Assembly (NCBI GenBank): GCA_050246115.1
Contig: JBFWWP010000005.1
Location: forward strand, 144,211 to 208,210
DNA from: JBFWWP01 sp050246115
Lineage (GTDB): Bacteria; Planctomycetota; UBA8108; UBA1146; JAJFFE01
Direction of reading: 5' to 3'
Length of the DNA: 64,000 bases
Below the pieces are notes generated by a model. It did not search any database. It had not been told where the DNA came from and saw only the letters and a program-made list of their open reading frames with translations. A program made the position numbers and the translations under genes. Every line of letters starts with the position of its first letter. Position 1 is the stretch's first letter. Below are positions 26,427-36,902 of this stretch, piece by piece.

Positions 26427-27335
26427 ATGAGTGACAACACCACTCCCGAGAAGCCCGAGCGCACCGGCTTCCGACGCCGCCGCGACATGCCGAGCGGCCT
26501 GTGGATGCGATGCCCGGACTGCACCAAGATGATCTACCGGAGCCTCGTGCTCGAGCGCCACAACGTGTGCCCCGAGTGCAACTACCATTTCGAGATCACG
26601 AGCGACGAACGCATTCGGCTGATCTGCGACCCGGACAGCTTCGTCGAGGAGTTTCGTGACCTGATGCCCGTCGACGCGCTGGACTTCGTGGCCAAGCGCT
26701 CCTACCGGGAACGACTGGCGGAAGTACAGAAGAGCACCGGACTGAACGACGCCTGCGTGGTAGGTCGTGCACGGATCGGCAGCTACCCGGTCGTGTTCGG
26801 GGTCAGCGACTCCCGTTTCCTCCGCGGCAGCATGGGATCCGTAGTCGGCGAGAAGATCTGCCGCGGCATCGAGCGCGCCCGAGAGCTGCGCCACCCCTTC
26901 ATCTTCGTTTCGGGATCGGGTGGCGGGGCACGCATGGACGAAGGCGTGCTCTCGCTCATGCAGATGGCCAAGACGAGCGCCGCGCTCGCGCGCCTGGATG
27001 CAGCCGGCGTGCTGTTCGTTTCGATCCTGACCAATCCGACCATGGGCGGGGCTATGGCGAGTTTCGCGGCCCTCGGGGACTTCGTGTTCGCCGAGCCGAA
27101 GGCACTCATCGGCTTCGCCGGACCGAACGTGATCAAGCAGACCATTCGGACCGAGCTACCGAAGGACTTCCAGTCGTCCGAGTTCAACCTGTCTCATGGC
27201 TTCGTCGATCGCATCGTCGATCGCCAAGATCTGCGCGAGACCTTGATCCGCGTGCTCCACTACACGACGACCGAAGACTACTCGACCGCGGGGTCGACCG
27301 ACGATACCGCCGAGGCTCGCAAGCGGGACTCTTGA
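26427..27335 (+). CDS. accD: Acetyl-CoA carboxylase carboxyltransferase subunit beta
   Basis: Together with AccA (41636-42619) this forms the carboxyltransferase that moves CO2 from carboxybiotin to acetyl-CoA, the committed step of fatty-acid synthesis. 302 residues. The N-terminal zinc ribbon has cysteines 29, 32, 48 and 51 (CPDC...CPEC). The crotonase-fold core contains GSMGSVVGEKI, FIFVSGSGGGARMDEG and TNPTMGGAMASFAALGD. The accA and accD genes are split in this genome, as in many bacteria. It probably shares a transcript with rpe. Confidence 0.95.
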   Translation: MSDNTTPEKPERTGFRRRRDMPSGLWMRCPDCTKMIYRSLVLERHNVCPECNYHFEITSDERIRLICDPDSFVEEFRDLMPVDALDFVAKRSYRERLAEVQKSTGLNDACVVGRARIGSYPVVFGVSDSRFLRGSMGSVVGEKICRGIERARELRHPFIFVSGSGGGARMDEGVLSLMQMAKTSAALARLDAAGVLFVSILTNPTMGGAMASFAALGDFVFAEPKALIGFAGPNVIKQTIRTELPKDFQSSEFNLSHGFVDRIVDRQDLRETLIRVLHYTTTEDYSTAGSTDDTAEARKRDS

Positions 27336-27407
27336 ACGACCGCTCGTAGTGCGAAGCTCTGCGGCCCCATCGTTGGCCGCGGCCGCAGCGCGCGTGGCCC
27401 AAGTCCC

Positions 27408-29144
27408 CTACGCGACCGAACCGCGCAAATCCACCACCCGCAGCTCGGCGCTACTGCTCCCCTGGAAGTGGTTCTCGAAGATCTCCCCAACCACCGAGAA
27501 GGGCGCGCGCGATTCGGCCAAGGGTCGGGCCCACGACGCACCGTCGAAGAAGATCGCTCGCAACGGCGGTCCCTTGCGACGCACCGAAAACGACAGGTGG
27601 CTCTCCTCTTTGCCGACCAACCGGGGCGCCCCATGCAGAACGAGATCGTCGATCTGGATCCGCGGCTGCCGATTTCCCTCGCCGTGCGGTCCCAGGGCCG
27701 CCAGTTCGCGCGAGAGTTCGAGTCCGACACGATCGACACTCACCCTCGCATCGATCTCCAGAGTCGGCAATGGGCTAACCGCCTCCGGTAGCTCAACCGC
27801 AGCCACGACCGCCCGCAGGCGCTCGAGACAAGCCGGGTCGAAGGTGAGACCGCCGGCGCAGGCGTGTCCCCCGATGGAGATGACTTCGGGCGCCATGGCG
27901 TCGTACACCGAGTGCAGGGGTAGCTCGGGGACGCTTCGCAGCGAGCCGCGCGCCAAACCGTCCGCGAGCGCCGCCACGATGACCGGACGTTGGTAGCGAT
28001 CCACGAGGCGAGCCGCGACGATGCCAGCCACGCCGGCATGCCAGCCAGGCCCCGCGACCAACAGCGGTCTGCGCGTCGCGGTCAACTGTTGCTCCTCGAT
28101 CTGCGCCTCGCACGCGAGCAACATTTCCGACTCGATCCGCTGCCGTTCTCGATTCGCAGCCCCGAGTTGCTGCGCGATCTGCCGTGCGCGGCCTTCATCC
28201 TTCGTGAGCAGCAACTCCAGGGCGAGATCGGCGTGGGCCACCCGACCGGCAGCGTTCAGACGCGGCGCCAATCGAAACGCGATGTCGTCGGCCTGCACCG
28301 ACCCGGGTATCACACGACACTCCTCGAGCAGCGCCCGCAAGCCGGGGCGCGTGGTGCGCGCGAGCGCCTGCAGACCATAGTGAACGAGCGCCCGATTCTC
28401 CCCGACCAGCGGCACGACGTCGCCAACGGTGCCGAGCGCCACCAAGGCCAAGGCATCGATCATGAACTCACGATAGCTCGGGTCGACCCGTCGTCCTCCC
28501 GTGAGACGCTGCCCCAAAGCCCAAACCAACTTGTAGGCGACGCCCGCGCCCGAGAGACTGGCGAACGGAGCCGGTCGATCAGCGCGTCCCGGGTGCACGA
28601 CCGGGCAATCGGGTAGCTCGCCGCGGATCGGATGATGATCGGTGACGATGACCCGCATCCCCAACTCCATCGCGAGACGAAGTTCGGCATGGTCGTTCGA
28701 CCCACCGTCGACGGTAATCAACAGCCGAGTACCCCGCGCCGCGAGATCGCGGATCGCGAGTTCGTTGAGACCGTAGCCCTCGCGGAGGCGATGGGGAACG
28801 TAACAGTCAACCACGACTCCCAGGTGACGGAACATCTCGACGAGCAACGCCGCTGCCGTAATGCCGTCGACATCGTAGTCGCCGTAGATGCAGATGGACT
28901 CCCCGCGTTCCATGGTCTCGCGGATGAGATCCACTGCGGGATCGATGTCGGGCAGTGTGTCCGGGTGCGAAAGCGAGTGCAGGCTCGGCTGCAAGAAGGT
29001 CCGCGCCGCGGCCTCTTCGCGAATCCCACGAACCCAGAGCAGGCGGGCAAGCTCGGGGGAGCGGTCGAGCTGCCGCGCGAGATGGTCCACGCCGACCGCA
29101 TCGGCCTCGGCGCAAACCCAGTGGTAGCGGCTCTCGAGACGCAT
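27408..29144 (-). CDS. recJ: Single-stranded-DNA-specific exonuclease RecJ
   Basis: 5'-3' exonuclease acting in recombination and mismatch or base-excision repair. 578 residues from ATG 29144, which has GGGAGCTGAG upstream; this is the family's usual length. The DHH phosphoesterase motifs are intact: DYDVDG (89-94), TVDGGSND, and VTDHHP with DHH at 170-172. The DHHA1 part carries GWHAGVAGIVAARL and the GGHACAGG motif, and an OB-like C-terminal domain follows. It begins five bases after the stop of the giant lipoprotein gene upstream, so the two are transcriptionally linked although functionally unrelated. Confidence 0.95.
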   Translation of the reverse strand: MRLESRYHWVCAEADAVGVDHLARQLDRSPELARLLWVRGIREEAAARTFLQPSLHSLSHPDTLPDIDPAVDLIRETMERGESICIYGDYDVDGITAAALLVEMFRHLGVVVDCYVPHRLREGYGLNELAIRDLAARGTRLLITVDGGSNDHAELRLAMELGMRVIVTDHHPIRGELPDCPVVHPGRADRPAPFASLSGAGVAYKLVWALGQRLTGGRRVDPSYREFMIDALALVALGTVGDVVPLVGENRALVHYGLQALARTTRPGLRALLEECRVIPGSVQADDIAFRLAPRLNAAGRVAHADLALELLLTKDEGRARQIAQQLGAANRERQRIESEMLLACEAQIEEQQLTATRRPLLVAGPGWHAGVAGIVAARLVDRYQRPVIVAALADGLARGSLRSVPELPLHSVYDAMAPEVISIGGHACAGGLTFDPACLERLRAVVAAVELPEAVSPLPTLEIDARVSVDRVGLELSRELAALGPHGEGNRQPRIQIDDLVLHGAPRLVGKEESHLSFSVRRKGPPLRAIFFDGASWARPLAESRAPFSVVGEIFENHFQGSSSAELRVVDLRGSVA

Positions 29145-29149
29145 CCGAC

Positions 29150-32100
29150 TCAGCTCCCGTTCGCGTAGAACAGGTGTTCGAGTTGTTGCCGCTGGACCGG
29201 GTCGATCTTGCCCGTGCGCACCCACGCATCCAGGGTTCGTGAAGCGCTGACCCGAGCAGCCTCGGGCAGCCGCGCCACCGACTGCGCCCACTTTCGCAGG
29301 TTCGAACTCCGCGAAGGCTCGAGTTCGGCCGCGAGTCGATACTGGATCTCCGCGCGAATGTCGTCCCGCAAGAGTTCGTAAGCGCGTCCCAGCAGTAGAC
29401 GCCGTTTGGCGCCGTCCTCGAGAGCCACGGCTTCGAGCAATGACTTCTCGGCGTCGGCGAGCTGACCGCTCTGGAGCTGCAGAACTCCCAGGTCGGACCA
29501 TAGAGACGCCAACTGGTCGGGTGTGCCCCCGTGAGCCAAACCCTGACGCAGAACCCACAGTGCGGACTCGTAGTGCGGACGGTCGACGAAAGTAATCGTA
29601 CGCGCGAGTGCTCGCCGCAGCCCGACGTGCCGCGGCTGCTCGATCAACGCGCGTTGCAGCCGCGCCAAGAGCTCCTCGCGTCGTCGCTGAAAGTCGGCGC
29701 TCGACTCGCCCAGCTGCCAGAGGTTCTGCAGTTCCTTGCACTCGATGATCATTGCCGACCCCGGATCCAGGCCCGGTGCCGGCGAAGCCTCGGTGCGCTC
29801 GGTAGCGTTCACGACCGCTCCAGGCTGAGGGGCCCCGATGGAAACCAAGCTCGCGGCCGGAGCCACGTCGCGCGGGCGGACGACGACAACCGGGGCAGCG
29901 GTCGGAACGGCGAGCCCGCGATCGATCGCGAGCGCGAAACGATACGTGCCGGGTTGCAGGGGTGCCCTCCAGGTGAGCTGTCGACGCTGCGGAACCAGCT
30001 CGATCTCGGCTAAGGCAGGCGACGCTGACGCCGCTGTCTCGATCGACTCCAGCGGCAAGATCAGCAGTTGCAAGCGGTGACCGCGATCGATGATCTCCGG
30101 GTCGATCTCGTAGTCCACGAACAGCGGCGCTCCCGCTTCGAGCGGTCCTTTCGGCCCCACCTCGATCCGGGTGAGGGCGCCACGAACTTCGAGCTCGGTC
30201 GACCGCTCCGCGCGGTTCTGAGCAGCGTCTGTCAGCTCGAGCAGCAACCGACCCCGGCCCGCTGCAAGCGGTGCTACGGATCCGATCCACCGCCGCTCCA
30301 CCCGCTCCCAAGTCACCGACCGTCGCTCGCGAGGCGCGTTCTCGCGCAGCCACCACGCTTCGCTCGAGCGCGGAGTCTCGGCGGCGGCCCAGGCCACGGC
30401 GACGGGTAATCCTTCGATCGCGCGGCTCGGGAGTTCCAGTCGGGACAAGTCCGGTGGCGTTCGGTCGATCTCGAACGGTGGCGATGCGATGGGCTGCGGC
30501 GTTTGGTTTCCGAGCGCGTCCGTCGCGGTGAAGCCGAGCTGCCAACGCCCCTCGGGCCACGCGGAGACATCGAGTTCGGTCTCGTGGGGGCAGCCGTCGT
30601 CGCCGATCCCGGGTCCCCGCCCCAGCCCCAAGATGGGTTCCCAGCCCGGGGCCGCGGCGGGTTCGGCTGCTTCGCCCGCGGCGGGTGCAAGCCGTCTCCA
30701 AAGGTCGAGCCGCGCGACCCTCTCCGCACCGTCGGAGCGTTGCCAACGCAGTCTGACCGAGTCTCGCACCCACTCGGGTAGCTCACGCCACGCGAGCTGG
30801 GGAGGATCCGCGTCGATCTCGAACGGTGCCGCGGGACGGGTGATCTGCTCGCGCCCGCGGTCGTCGGTCCACACGAGTTCCAACCAGAATCTCCCGCTCA
30901 CGTCCGGCAACTCCCACGAAAGGCTCGTGGCGGTACCTGCAATCGAGTCGCTCAGCAGGACACGATCGCCATCGACTTCGACGACGCGCACGACCACGTC
31001 CGATGCAACCACTTCCGGAGCGCCGGGACGAATGAACACGGTGTGCAGGGCCCCGGATGCGAACGACTCCCCGCTGAAGTTCAAGGGCGACGGGCCCGCG
31101 AGCACTCCCGGAACGCGGCGCCACGCCTCCGGTCCTTGCGGCATCGACGAGCGGTTGCCGAATCCATCTTCGACCTGCACGAAGTAGTAGACCGGATCCG
31201 TGGTCGGCGCGAGACGTGTCACCGGGGACTCACTACCCAGCGGGTGGAACTCCCACGTCAGCGGATCACCCGAGCCGAGCGCTAGGGTCGCGCGCACCCA
31301 AGGCTGCGATGGATCCTCGAGCCACTGTGTGGCTGCGTCTGCGGCGAGCCAATCGATGCGAATCTGCTCTCCCTGCCGCGTGATCTCGCATCGCTCGAGC
31401 ACCGGGGGCTCGGCATCGATGAAGAATGGCGGACTGAGGACAAACCCATCTGCGTCGCCGATGCGCCCCCGCAACCGAAACGGGCCGCCGCTCCGAGAAG
31501 GAAGCTCGACCGCGCCCGCGGAGATCGGCAGAGCCAGGATCGAGGCCGTGACCGGGGTCTCCGCCGGTGCCCGGGCGGATCCCTCGTCGGCGGGGTCCGC
31601 GACCAACTCGCACTCCATCAAGGCCGACGGTACACCGAGGCGGGTCCCGCCGGCAAAGGCGTAGCACCCGTTCCGCGCGCGTGGCCGGCCGGCGCTCTCG
31701 TACCCCTCGAACCACACGACGGCATGGTTGGGCGGCTCGTCGGTCGGCGTCGCCGTGCGGGCGTCTCGAGTCTCAGGGGTTCCTGGCTCGGGCGCGACCG
31801 CAGGCGTCGGTTGCGCTCCAGAAACCGGAGCCAACTGGTCGAGCAGGTTCCCGGCCAGGTCGCGCGCAAGAATCCGAAGGGTGTAGCCGTCGAGGCGCCC
31901 GCTCGGCGATGGCCAACGGTGCCACCCCTGATGAACTCCGTTGGTAACCACGAGGGTCCAATGCTGCCCACCATCACTCGAGTGCCACAGATCGACCCGC
32001 TCGATGGGGGAGTCGTCGTGAATGGTCCAGCTGGCTTGCACACCCCCGGGGACACCCGCCGTGGTGGTGGCGTAGGTCTCGAACTCGATGACGACGGACG

Positions 32101-32557
32101 GCGGCGTGCGGTCGACGTGGAGTTGCAAGTCCGCCGACTCGGGCGCGCCCTCCCGCTTGCTCGAGGTCGTGTCCGGCGACGCGTCCGCAGCCACGAGTCG
32201 CAGTCGATAGCAGCCCTCGACCGGCAGAGGTAAGCGCAGAAGGCCCGAGGAGTCGGGCTCGACGCGCGACCACTCGCTTTGGCCCGGAGCCGACACCTGA
32301 ACGCCGACGGCAGCGCGGGATCCAGGCCCGGCTCCGCCAAGCTCGAGTTCCACGACCTCGCGGGTGGTGAACACCGCGGGCGCCGTGACCGCGCTCGCAG
32401 CGAGCCGGCGCAGCGCGATCTTTCCCGTGGCATCCCGCGTCGCGCCCGGCGCCGCGGCCGGGAGCGCGCAGCCCGAGGCGATCGCGAGTCCAGCGATCGC
32501 GAGCCCAACGAGTGCGAGTGTGTGACCCCACCCGCGAGCGAACGACCGGCGGCGCAT
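29150..32557 (-). CDS. Giant Ig-like lipoprotein with C-terminal TPR-like helices
   Basis: 1135 residues from ATG 32557; the frame is open further left but codons there look non-coding. A lipobox is present at LAIASGCALP (Cys near 29). The bulk consists of repeated Ig-like beta domains with the recurring edge 'F.ID...P....' (ADLQLHVDRTPPSVVIEFE, FFIDAEPPVLERCEI, FEIDADPPQLAWRE, FEIDRTPPDLSRLEL). From about residue 990 the sequence becomes helical and TPR-like (LWSDLGVLQLQSGQLADAEKSLLEAVAL). It is paralogous in design to the gene at 33036-36902, which precedes it on the same strand. It is probably exposed on or inside the outer membrane; function unknown. Confidence 0.8.
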   Translation of the reverse strand: MRRRSFARGWGHTLALVGLAIAGLAIASGCALPAAAPGATRDATGKIALRRLAASAVTAPAVFTTREVVELELGGAGPGSRAAVGVQVSAPGQSEWSRVEPDSSGLLRLPLPVEGCYRLRLVAADASPDTTSSKREGAPESADLQLHVDRTPPSVVIEFETYATTTAGVPGGVQASWTIHDDSPIERVDLWHSSDGGQHWTLVVTNGVHQGWHRWPSPSGRLDGYTLRILARDLAGNLLDQLAPVSGAQPTPAVAPEPGTPETRDARTATPTDEPPNHAVVWFEGYESAGRPRARNGCYAFAGGTRLGVPSALMECELVADPADEGSARAPAETPVTASILALPISAGAVELPSRSGGPFRLRGRIGDADGFVLSPPFFIDAEPPVLERCEITRQGEQIRIDWLAADAATQWLEDPSQPWVRATLALGSGDPLTWEFHPLGSESPVTRLAPTTDPVYYFVQVEDGFGNRSSMPQGPEAWRRVPGVLAGPSPLNFSGESFASGALHTVFIRPGAPEVVASDVVVRVVEVDGDRVLLSDSIAGTATSLSWELPDVSGRFWLELVWTDDRGREQITRPAAPFEIDADPPQLAWRELPEWVRDSVRLRWQRSDGAERVARLDLWRRLAPAAGEAAEPAAAPGWEPILGLGRGPGIGDDGCPHETELDVSAWPEGRWQLGFTATDALGNQTPQPIASPPFEIDRTPPDLSRLELPSRAIEGLPVAVAWAAAETPRSSEAWWLRENAPRERRSVTWERVERRWIGSVAPLAAGRGRLLLELTDAAQNRAERSTELEVRGALTRIEVGPKGPLEAGAPLFVDYEIDPEIIDRGHRLQLLILPLESIETAASASPALAEIELVPQRRQLTWRAPLQPGTYRFALAIDRGLAVPTAAPVVVVRPRDVAPAASLVSIGAPQPGAVVNATERTEASPAPGLDPGSAMIIECKELQNLWQLGESSADFQRRREELLARLQRALIEQPRHVGLRRALARTITFVDRPHYESALWVLRQGLAHGGTPDQLASLWSDLGVLQLQSGQLADAEKSLLEAVALEDGAKRRLLLGRAYELLRDDIRAEIQYRLAAELEPSRSSNLRKWAQSVARLPEAARVSASRTLDAWVRTGKIDPVQRQQLEHLFYANGS

Positions 32558-33035
32558 CCAGGCAGTGGCGCCCGCGCGCCGCCCCCCGCCCACGCCCCCC
32601 CGTCCTTGCCGGCCTGCCCGGTCGTCGACCGTGCCTTCCCCTGCCGGAGCTTTCCCCAAGTGCGATCCCCCCTCTGTCGACGGTCGCCGATCTCGCGGCG
32701 AGTCGCAAATCGAGCGCATTCACGAATACCGCTAACGAGCGCCTTGCACGACGAGCCGAACGCGAGCGCTTCTTGGGTGAAGCGATCGCGGCATCCGCGC
32801 TTCGGGTCGCGTTCGCTGTCTCACCCACGCGCGTCAGGGTAACGCGTCAAGGCCAGAGGGTCGAACAGGAAGTTCCGGACCGCGCCAAGAGGTGGCACGC
32901 GCGGAGGGCGCGGCGCGCGATCGGCCCGAGCATCGCACCGTATCGCAGCGCGTGTGCGCCGCGCGAACCGGTCATGTCACCGCGCGACGCGTTGGGCGAT
33001 GTCGGCAGCAGCCGCCGACCGGGCCCGGTGAACGG
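32558..33035. other. Intergenic region between the two giant lipoprotein genes
   Basis: 478 bp, containing the second copy of the 39-base element at 32714-32752. I see no terminator-like hairpin of the CGAGGGGGCT family and no gene. The two giant genes could share a transcript or have a promoter here. Confidence 0.45.
32714..32752. repeat. 39-base intergenic repeat, copy 2
   Basis: It begins GCGCATTCACGA and ends CGCCTTGCACGAC, and matches 3436-3474 with about seven substitutions. Confidence 0.5.
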
Positions 33036-36000
33036 TCACTGATCGGTGCGCGGTGTGACGCCTTCGACGCGGGCTCGTGGCTCCGTCGAAGACACGGTGA
33101 AGACGCCGGTCGTCGTCTCCGCGGACAGACCGTCCGGGCGCGTCAGTGTGAAGCGAAGCTGGCAGCGGTTCGAGTCGAGCGGCGGTAGTGCCCACACGAA
33201 CGAGCCATCGGCGGGCAACTCGCGGGCGAGCACCTGCCAGGACTCACCATCCGTGGTCAGTTCGAGCGTTACCCCGCGATGCAACGGTTCGACTCCTCGA
33301 CTCTCCCACTCGACCCGCAGGTCTTGACCGGATGCAAGCACGGCTTGGCCCGGGTCGGTCAGGATCAGCAGGCGCGGCGGCGTCGGGAGCACCTGCAGCG
33401 GAATCAGCTCGCGCGCACGGTTGCCCGCGAGGTCCTCGGCCGTGATCTCGACGACCAACATGCCGACGTGTTCCGGGAGGCGCCAAGGGAAGTCATCGCC
33501 ATTGGGGTGGTAGCGCTTCAAGTCGCGGAAACTCTCCCCACCGTCGATCGAATAGCGAAACGAGATCGGAAACGCGCTGAGATGTCGATCCACGGCGCGA
33601 GGCCGCAGCACGAGCCAGTCCTGCGCATGGAACAACCGCTCGCGGTCGCCGACCCCGTCCACCTCGAGACGCGGGGCCACCGTGTCGACGAGCAGGTCGG
33701 CGTCGCCCAACGAGTCGCGGCTGGGCCGCTGTCCGCGATTGCCTGCGGCATCGACCGCAACGAGCGCAACACGATACATCCCGTCCGGAATCTCGGCGGC
33801 GAGTGGCTCGCCGGCTCGCGCCTCGGCGTAGCGATTCCAATCCGGCGTCGACACGGCTCGGAGCCACAACTCGACGGTGGTCGAGGTCTCGTCGCCGTGC
33901 ACCAGCTGGTACTCGACCACAGCCGGGCGCTGATTCGACGCCACGGGCCCCGTAAACAGGACCCTGGGCACGCTCGAGTCGATGTAGATGGGGTCGGGCG
34001 AACGCGCCTCGTAGCGTTGCCCCTGCAGATCGACGGCGATCGCGCGCAACTCGACTTGCGTGCCCTCGTCATCGGGAACGAACCACGGAACGCTGCCTTG
34101 GAGCGGGAGGTCCCGCGCGATGGAACGCCACGGTCCGCCGTCTGCGCGGGCCTCGATGGCCACGGCGAGCGACGTGAACTCGGCAGTGGCCGGGTCGAGG
34201 CGCCAGAATATGTAGTGCCGCGTCCCCCCGGCCAACACTCCGCCGGTTGGATTCAGGATCGCAAACTGCAGCCCTTCTGCCTTACCCAAGCGCAACCTCG
34301 CTTGCGGGGCGGTCCCGGGGACCGGCGCCTCGGCGAGGTTCCCCACCGCGTCTTCGGCTTGGATGAAGAAGGCGTACGCATCCGGCTCGAGTTCCAGCAC
34401 CATCGGTTCGGTGACGGCGAAAGGTTCGGGCCAACGTTCCCAACGCGAACCTTCGTTACGCGAGTGGTAGAGCCAAACTTGCGCGGCTCCGGCCGGTCCT
34501 CGATCGTGAACCTCGAACTGGATCGCGACCGTGTTGATGTCCCTGGCTTCAACGGCGAGCAGATTTGCATCGGGCGGTGTTGCATCCACCTGAAACGGCA
34601 CCCGACTCTGGTCGCTGGTGCGACGTCCTGTCACTTCTTGCGCCAAGGCGCGCACGCGGCAGCGTTCGATGTCCTCTGCGGGAAGTGTCCACGCCACTCG
34701 CTCTTGTCCGATGGCTACGCGCGCGATCGGTCGCCAGGTTCCGCCGTCATCGGCGCTGTACTGGAGGTCCACGATCCCGCTTCCGGGAACGTCCGCGGGC
34801 CAGCGCAGGAAGATCAGGTGCTGGCTCGAGCCCGCGTAGACGCCACCGTGCTGAAATGACGCCAGTTCAATGCCCGGGGATTCGGCCTCTACCGTGAACG
34901 CAAACAGTTCATCGGGCAGAGCCTCTTCGGCGGGTCGGCTGCGATTGCCTGCACCGTCGACGGCGACGAGCCACAGGTCATAGCCGCCAGGCGCGGGCGG
35001 AGTGAATTCGAGGATGCCGCTGTCGCGGGTCCCGTGCCCAATCGACGTCCACCGCGCCGTGCCGCGGGCACGCGCAAACAGCTCCACTCGGGCGAGACCG
35101 CTGCCCCCTTCGTCATGGGTCTCGAACAGCAGTGACACGCTCTCTCCGCCGCCGACTCGCGGCCCCAAGATGCGCGCTTGTGGCGCATGGGCATCGATCC
35201 CGAAGGCTTCGCGAGCGAGGTGCGAGACTTCGCGTCCGTCGTCGCTCGAGACGGTGAGACGCAAGCGCACCGAGGCCTGCGACACTCGCGGCAGATTCCA
35301 GGCGAACCCACCGGCGTTCGGTAAGCCGTCGTCCAGCGGATGCCAAGTCGAGCCGTCGAACGTGAAGGCGAGCGCCGCCGAGTTGGGTCGACTGCCTGAC
35401 CAATCCGCGTGATAGCGGATCAAGACGGCTTCACCCGCTGCCCGCCATCCCGTGGGGATCTCGTCGAACGCGAGGTCTGCGGGTGCGAGAATGTCGTTCG
35501 GGTAGATGAGCGTCGAGGAGTGGAACACGTTGCCGGCTACGTCGACGCCACGCGCTTCGAGTTCGATGGGTTGCGGAGCCAGGGCGTCGATCGAGAACTC
35601 GAGTTCGCCATCCACCGCAAACGTGCCGAGGATCGGACGCCAGGGCTGGTTCTGAGGACGGAAGTGAAACTCGAAGGTCGTCGGATCGACCGCGAGGTCC
35701 AGCACGCGGTACGGCACACGCAGTTCGAACCGGCCCTCGGACGCCGCCTCGGTGGCCGGCGCGCGCACCACTTCGGCCGTGCCCCACTCAACCGTTGGGG
35801 CCGTGACGTCGACGAGGAGTTCGGCCTGCGGCAAGTCCCCCGGCCGCGGATACGCACTGCGGTTGCCGAACTCATCCTCGACGACGAGTTGATAGCCCCA
35901 GTGCCCGTCGGCAAGTTCCAGTTCGAACGGCGAAGCGACGTCGTGGTCGTAGCCGGCGAGCCGCCACGAAGCACCGCCATCTTCGGTGACCCAGAGTTCG

Positions 36001-36902
36001 ACGCGCTTGACCCGTGCCCCGGGCGACTTCACCTCGTAAGGGATGCTCGCAGGACGCCGGCGAACCGTGTGTTGTGAGGGGACTCGCGTCTCGGGTTGGA
36101 GGCTCTGAACGGTGAGAGTCCCGGGAACCCGCTCCCAGGCCACATTGCCCGCCAAGTCACGCGCGGTGACTCGAAGTCGAGCGCCAGCCATGGGTCGGTT
36201 GGGAACCTGCCACTCGATGAGACCTCCGACCGGCACCGAAGCAACGGGCTCCCAAGCACCGCCTTCCGCGGCACTCAGTTCGAGTAGGATCGACCGCTCC
36301 GCCAAGAACTCGTCGTCCACGCGCACTTCGATCGGCAACCGGGCACCACCGGCCACCGAGCCGCCGCCCCGAGTATCGATCGGCAGCCCACGATCGATGC
36401 GGATGCGCGGCGCGGTCCAGTCGAACACGATGATCGATTGTGCGGGCAACGTGGCGTCGATCGGGGCGAGTACCTGACCGGCCATGGGCACGGCGCGGAG
36501 TTCCCACCGACCTTCCGCCGGCGGTGACCACTTGGGTTGCGCCTGGTGCGGAATCCAACCAGGTCCGGTCAGCCACACGTCACTGCCGGCGGGGCGGTAG
36601 TAGAAGAGGACGAAGTCCGGCGCCGATCCTCCACCCCAGTCGTAGCGCAAGCCCACCTGCGAGGCGGACGTCACCCAAATGGAAGCGTCACCCGCGGCCG
36701 CCAACACCAACTCATCGGCAGCCAAGAGCGTCACTCCGGATCCCGGAGTGATGGCAACCTGCAACTGCGGTGTCGCACAACCGACTGCCAGCCCGCAGGC
36801 CAACAATGCGCATCGGCTGAACGCGACGAGACCACCCCGGGGCGACAACGGCGCCGGCGGAACGCTCTCCCGGTCGACGCGAACGAACTCGTGAGGCGAC
36901 AC
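33036..36902 (-). CDS. Giant lipoprotein of tandem Ig-like domains
   Basis: 1288 residues from GTG 36902, with AAAGGGAGCGAC upstream. A lipobox is present at LLACGLAVGCATP (Cys near 44). The mature part is about eleven Ig-like domains in tandem. Each ends with a strand like 'L.VDVTAPTVEWG', 'FGIDAHAPQARILG', 'FQVDATPPDANLL' or 'IYIDSSVPRVLFTG' and contains 'W.......DGG.SWR' or 'W.P'. The 'YSADDGGTWR' pattern resembles the Ig-like/sialidase-loop repeats of other secreted bacterial proteins. No catalytic domain or TPR was seen, unlike its paralogue at 29150-32557. It is likely an envelope-anchored adhesive or scaffold protein. Confidence 0.8.
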   Translation of the reverse strand: MSPHEFVRVDRESVPPAPLSPRGGLVAFSRCALLACGLAVGCATPQLQVAITPGSGVTLLAADELVLAAAGDASIWVTSASQVGLRYDWGGGSAPDFVLFYYRPAGSDVWLTGPGWIPHQAQPKWSPPAEGRWELRAVPMAGQVLAPIDATLPAQSIIVFDWTAPRIRIDRGLPIDTRGGGSVAGGARLPIEVRVDDEFLAERSILLELSAAEGGAWEPVASVPVGGLIEWQVPNRPMAGARLRVTARDLAGNVAWERVPGTLTVQSLQPETRVPSQHTVRRRPASIPYEVKSPGARVKRVELWVTEDGGASWRLAGYDHDVASPFELELADGHWGYQLVVEDEFGNRSAYPRPGDLPQAELLVDVTAPTVEWGTAEVVRAPATEAASEGRFELRVPYRVLDLAVDPTTFEFHFRPQNQPWRPILGTFAVDGELEFSIDALAPQPIELEARGVDVAGNVFHSSTLIYPNDILAPADLAFDEIPTGWRAAGEAVLIRYHADWSGSRPNSAALAFTFDGSTWHPLDDGLPNAGGFAWNLPRVSQASVRLRLTVSSDDGREVSHLAREAFGIDAHAPQARILGPRVGGGESVSLLFETHDEGGSGLARVELFARARGTARWTSIGHGTRDSGILEFTPPAPGGYDLWLVAVDGAGNRSRPAEEALPDELFAFTVEAESPGIELASFQHGGVYAGSSQHLIFLRWPADVPGSGIVDLQYSADDGGTWRPIARVAIGQERVAWTLPAEDIERCRVRALAQEVTGRRTSDQSRVPFQVDATPPDANLLAVEARDINTVAIQFEVHDRGPAGAAQVWLYHSRNEGSRWERWPEPFAVTEPMVLELEPDAYAFFIQAEDAVGNLAEAPVPGTAPQARLRLGKAEGLQFAILNPTGGVLAGGTRHYIFWRLDPATAEFTSLAVAIEARADGGPWRSIARDLPLQGSVPWFVPDDEGTQVELRAIAVDLQGQRYEARSPDPIYIDSSVPRVLFTGPVASNQRPAVVEYQLVHGDETSTTVELWLRAVSTPDWNRYAEARAGEPLAAEIPDGMYRVALVAVDAAGNRGQRPSRDSLGDADLLVDTVAPRLEVDGVGDRERLFHAQDWLVLRPRAVDRHLSAFPISFRYSIDGGESFRDLKRYHPNGDDFPWRLPEHVGMLVVEITAEDLAGNRARELIPLQVLPTPPRLLILTDPGQAVLASGQDLRVEWESRGVEPLHRGVTLELTTDGESWQVLARELPADGSFVWALPPLDSNRCQLRFTLTRPDGLSAETTTGVFTVSSTEPRARVEGVTPRTDQ

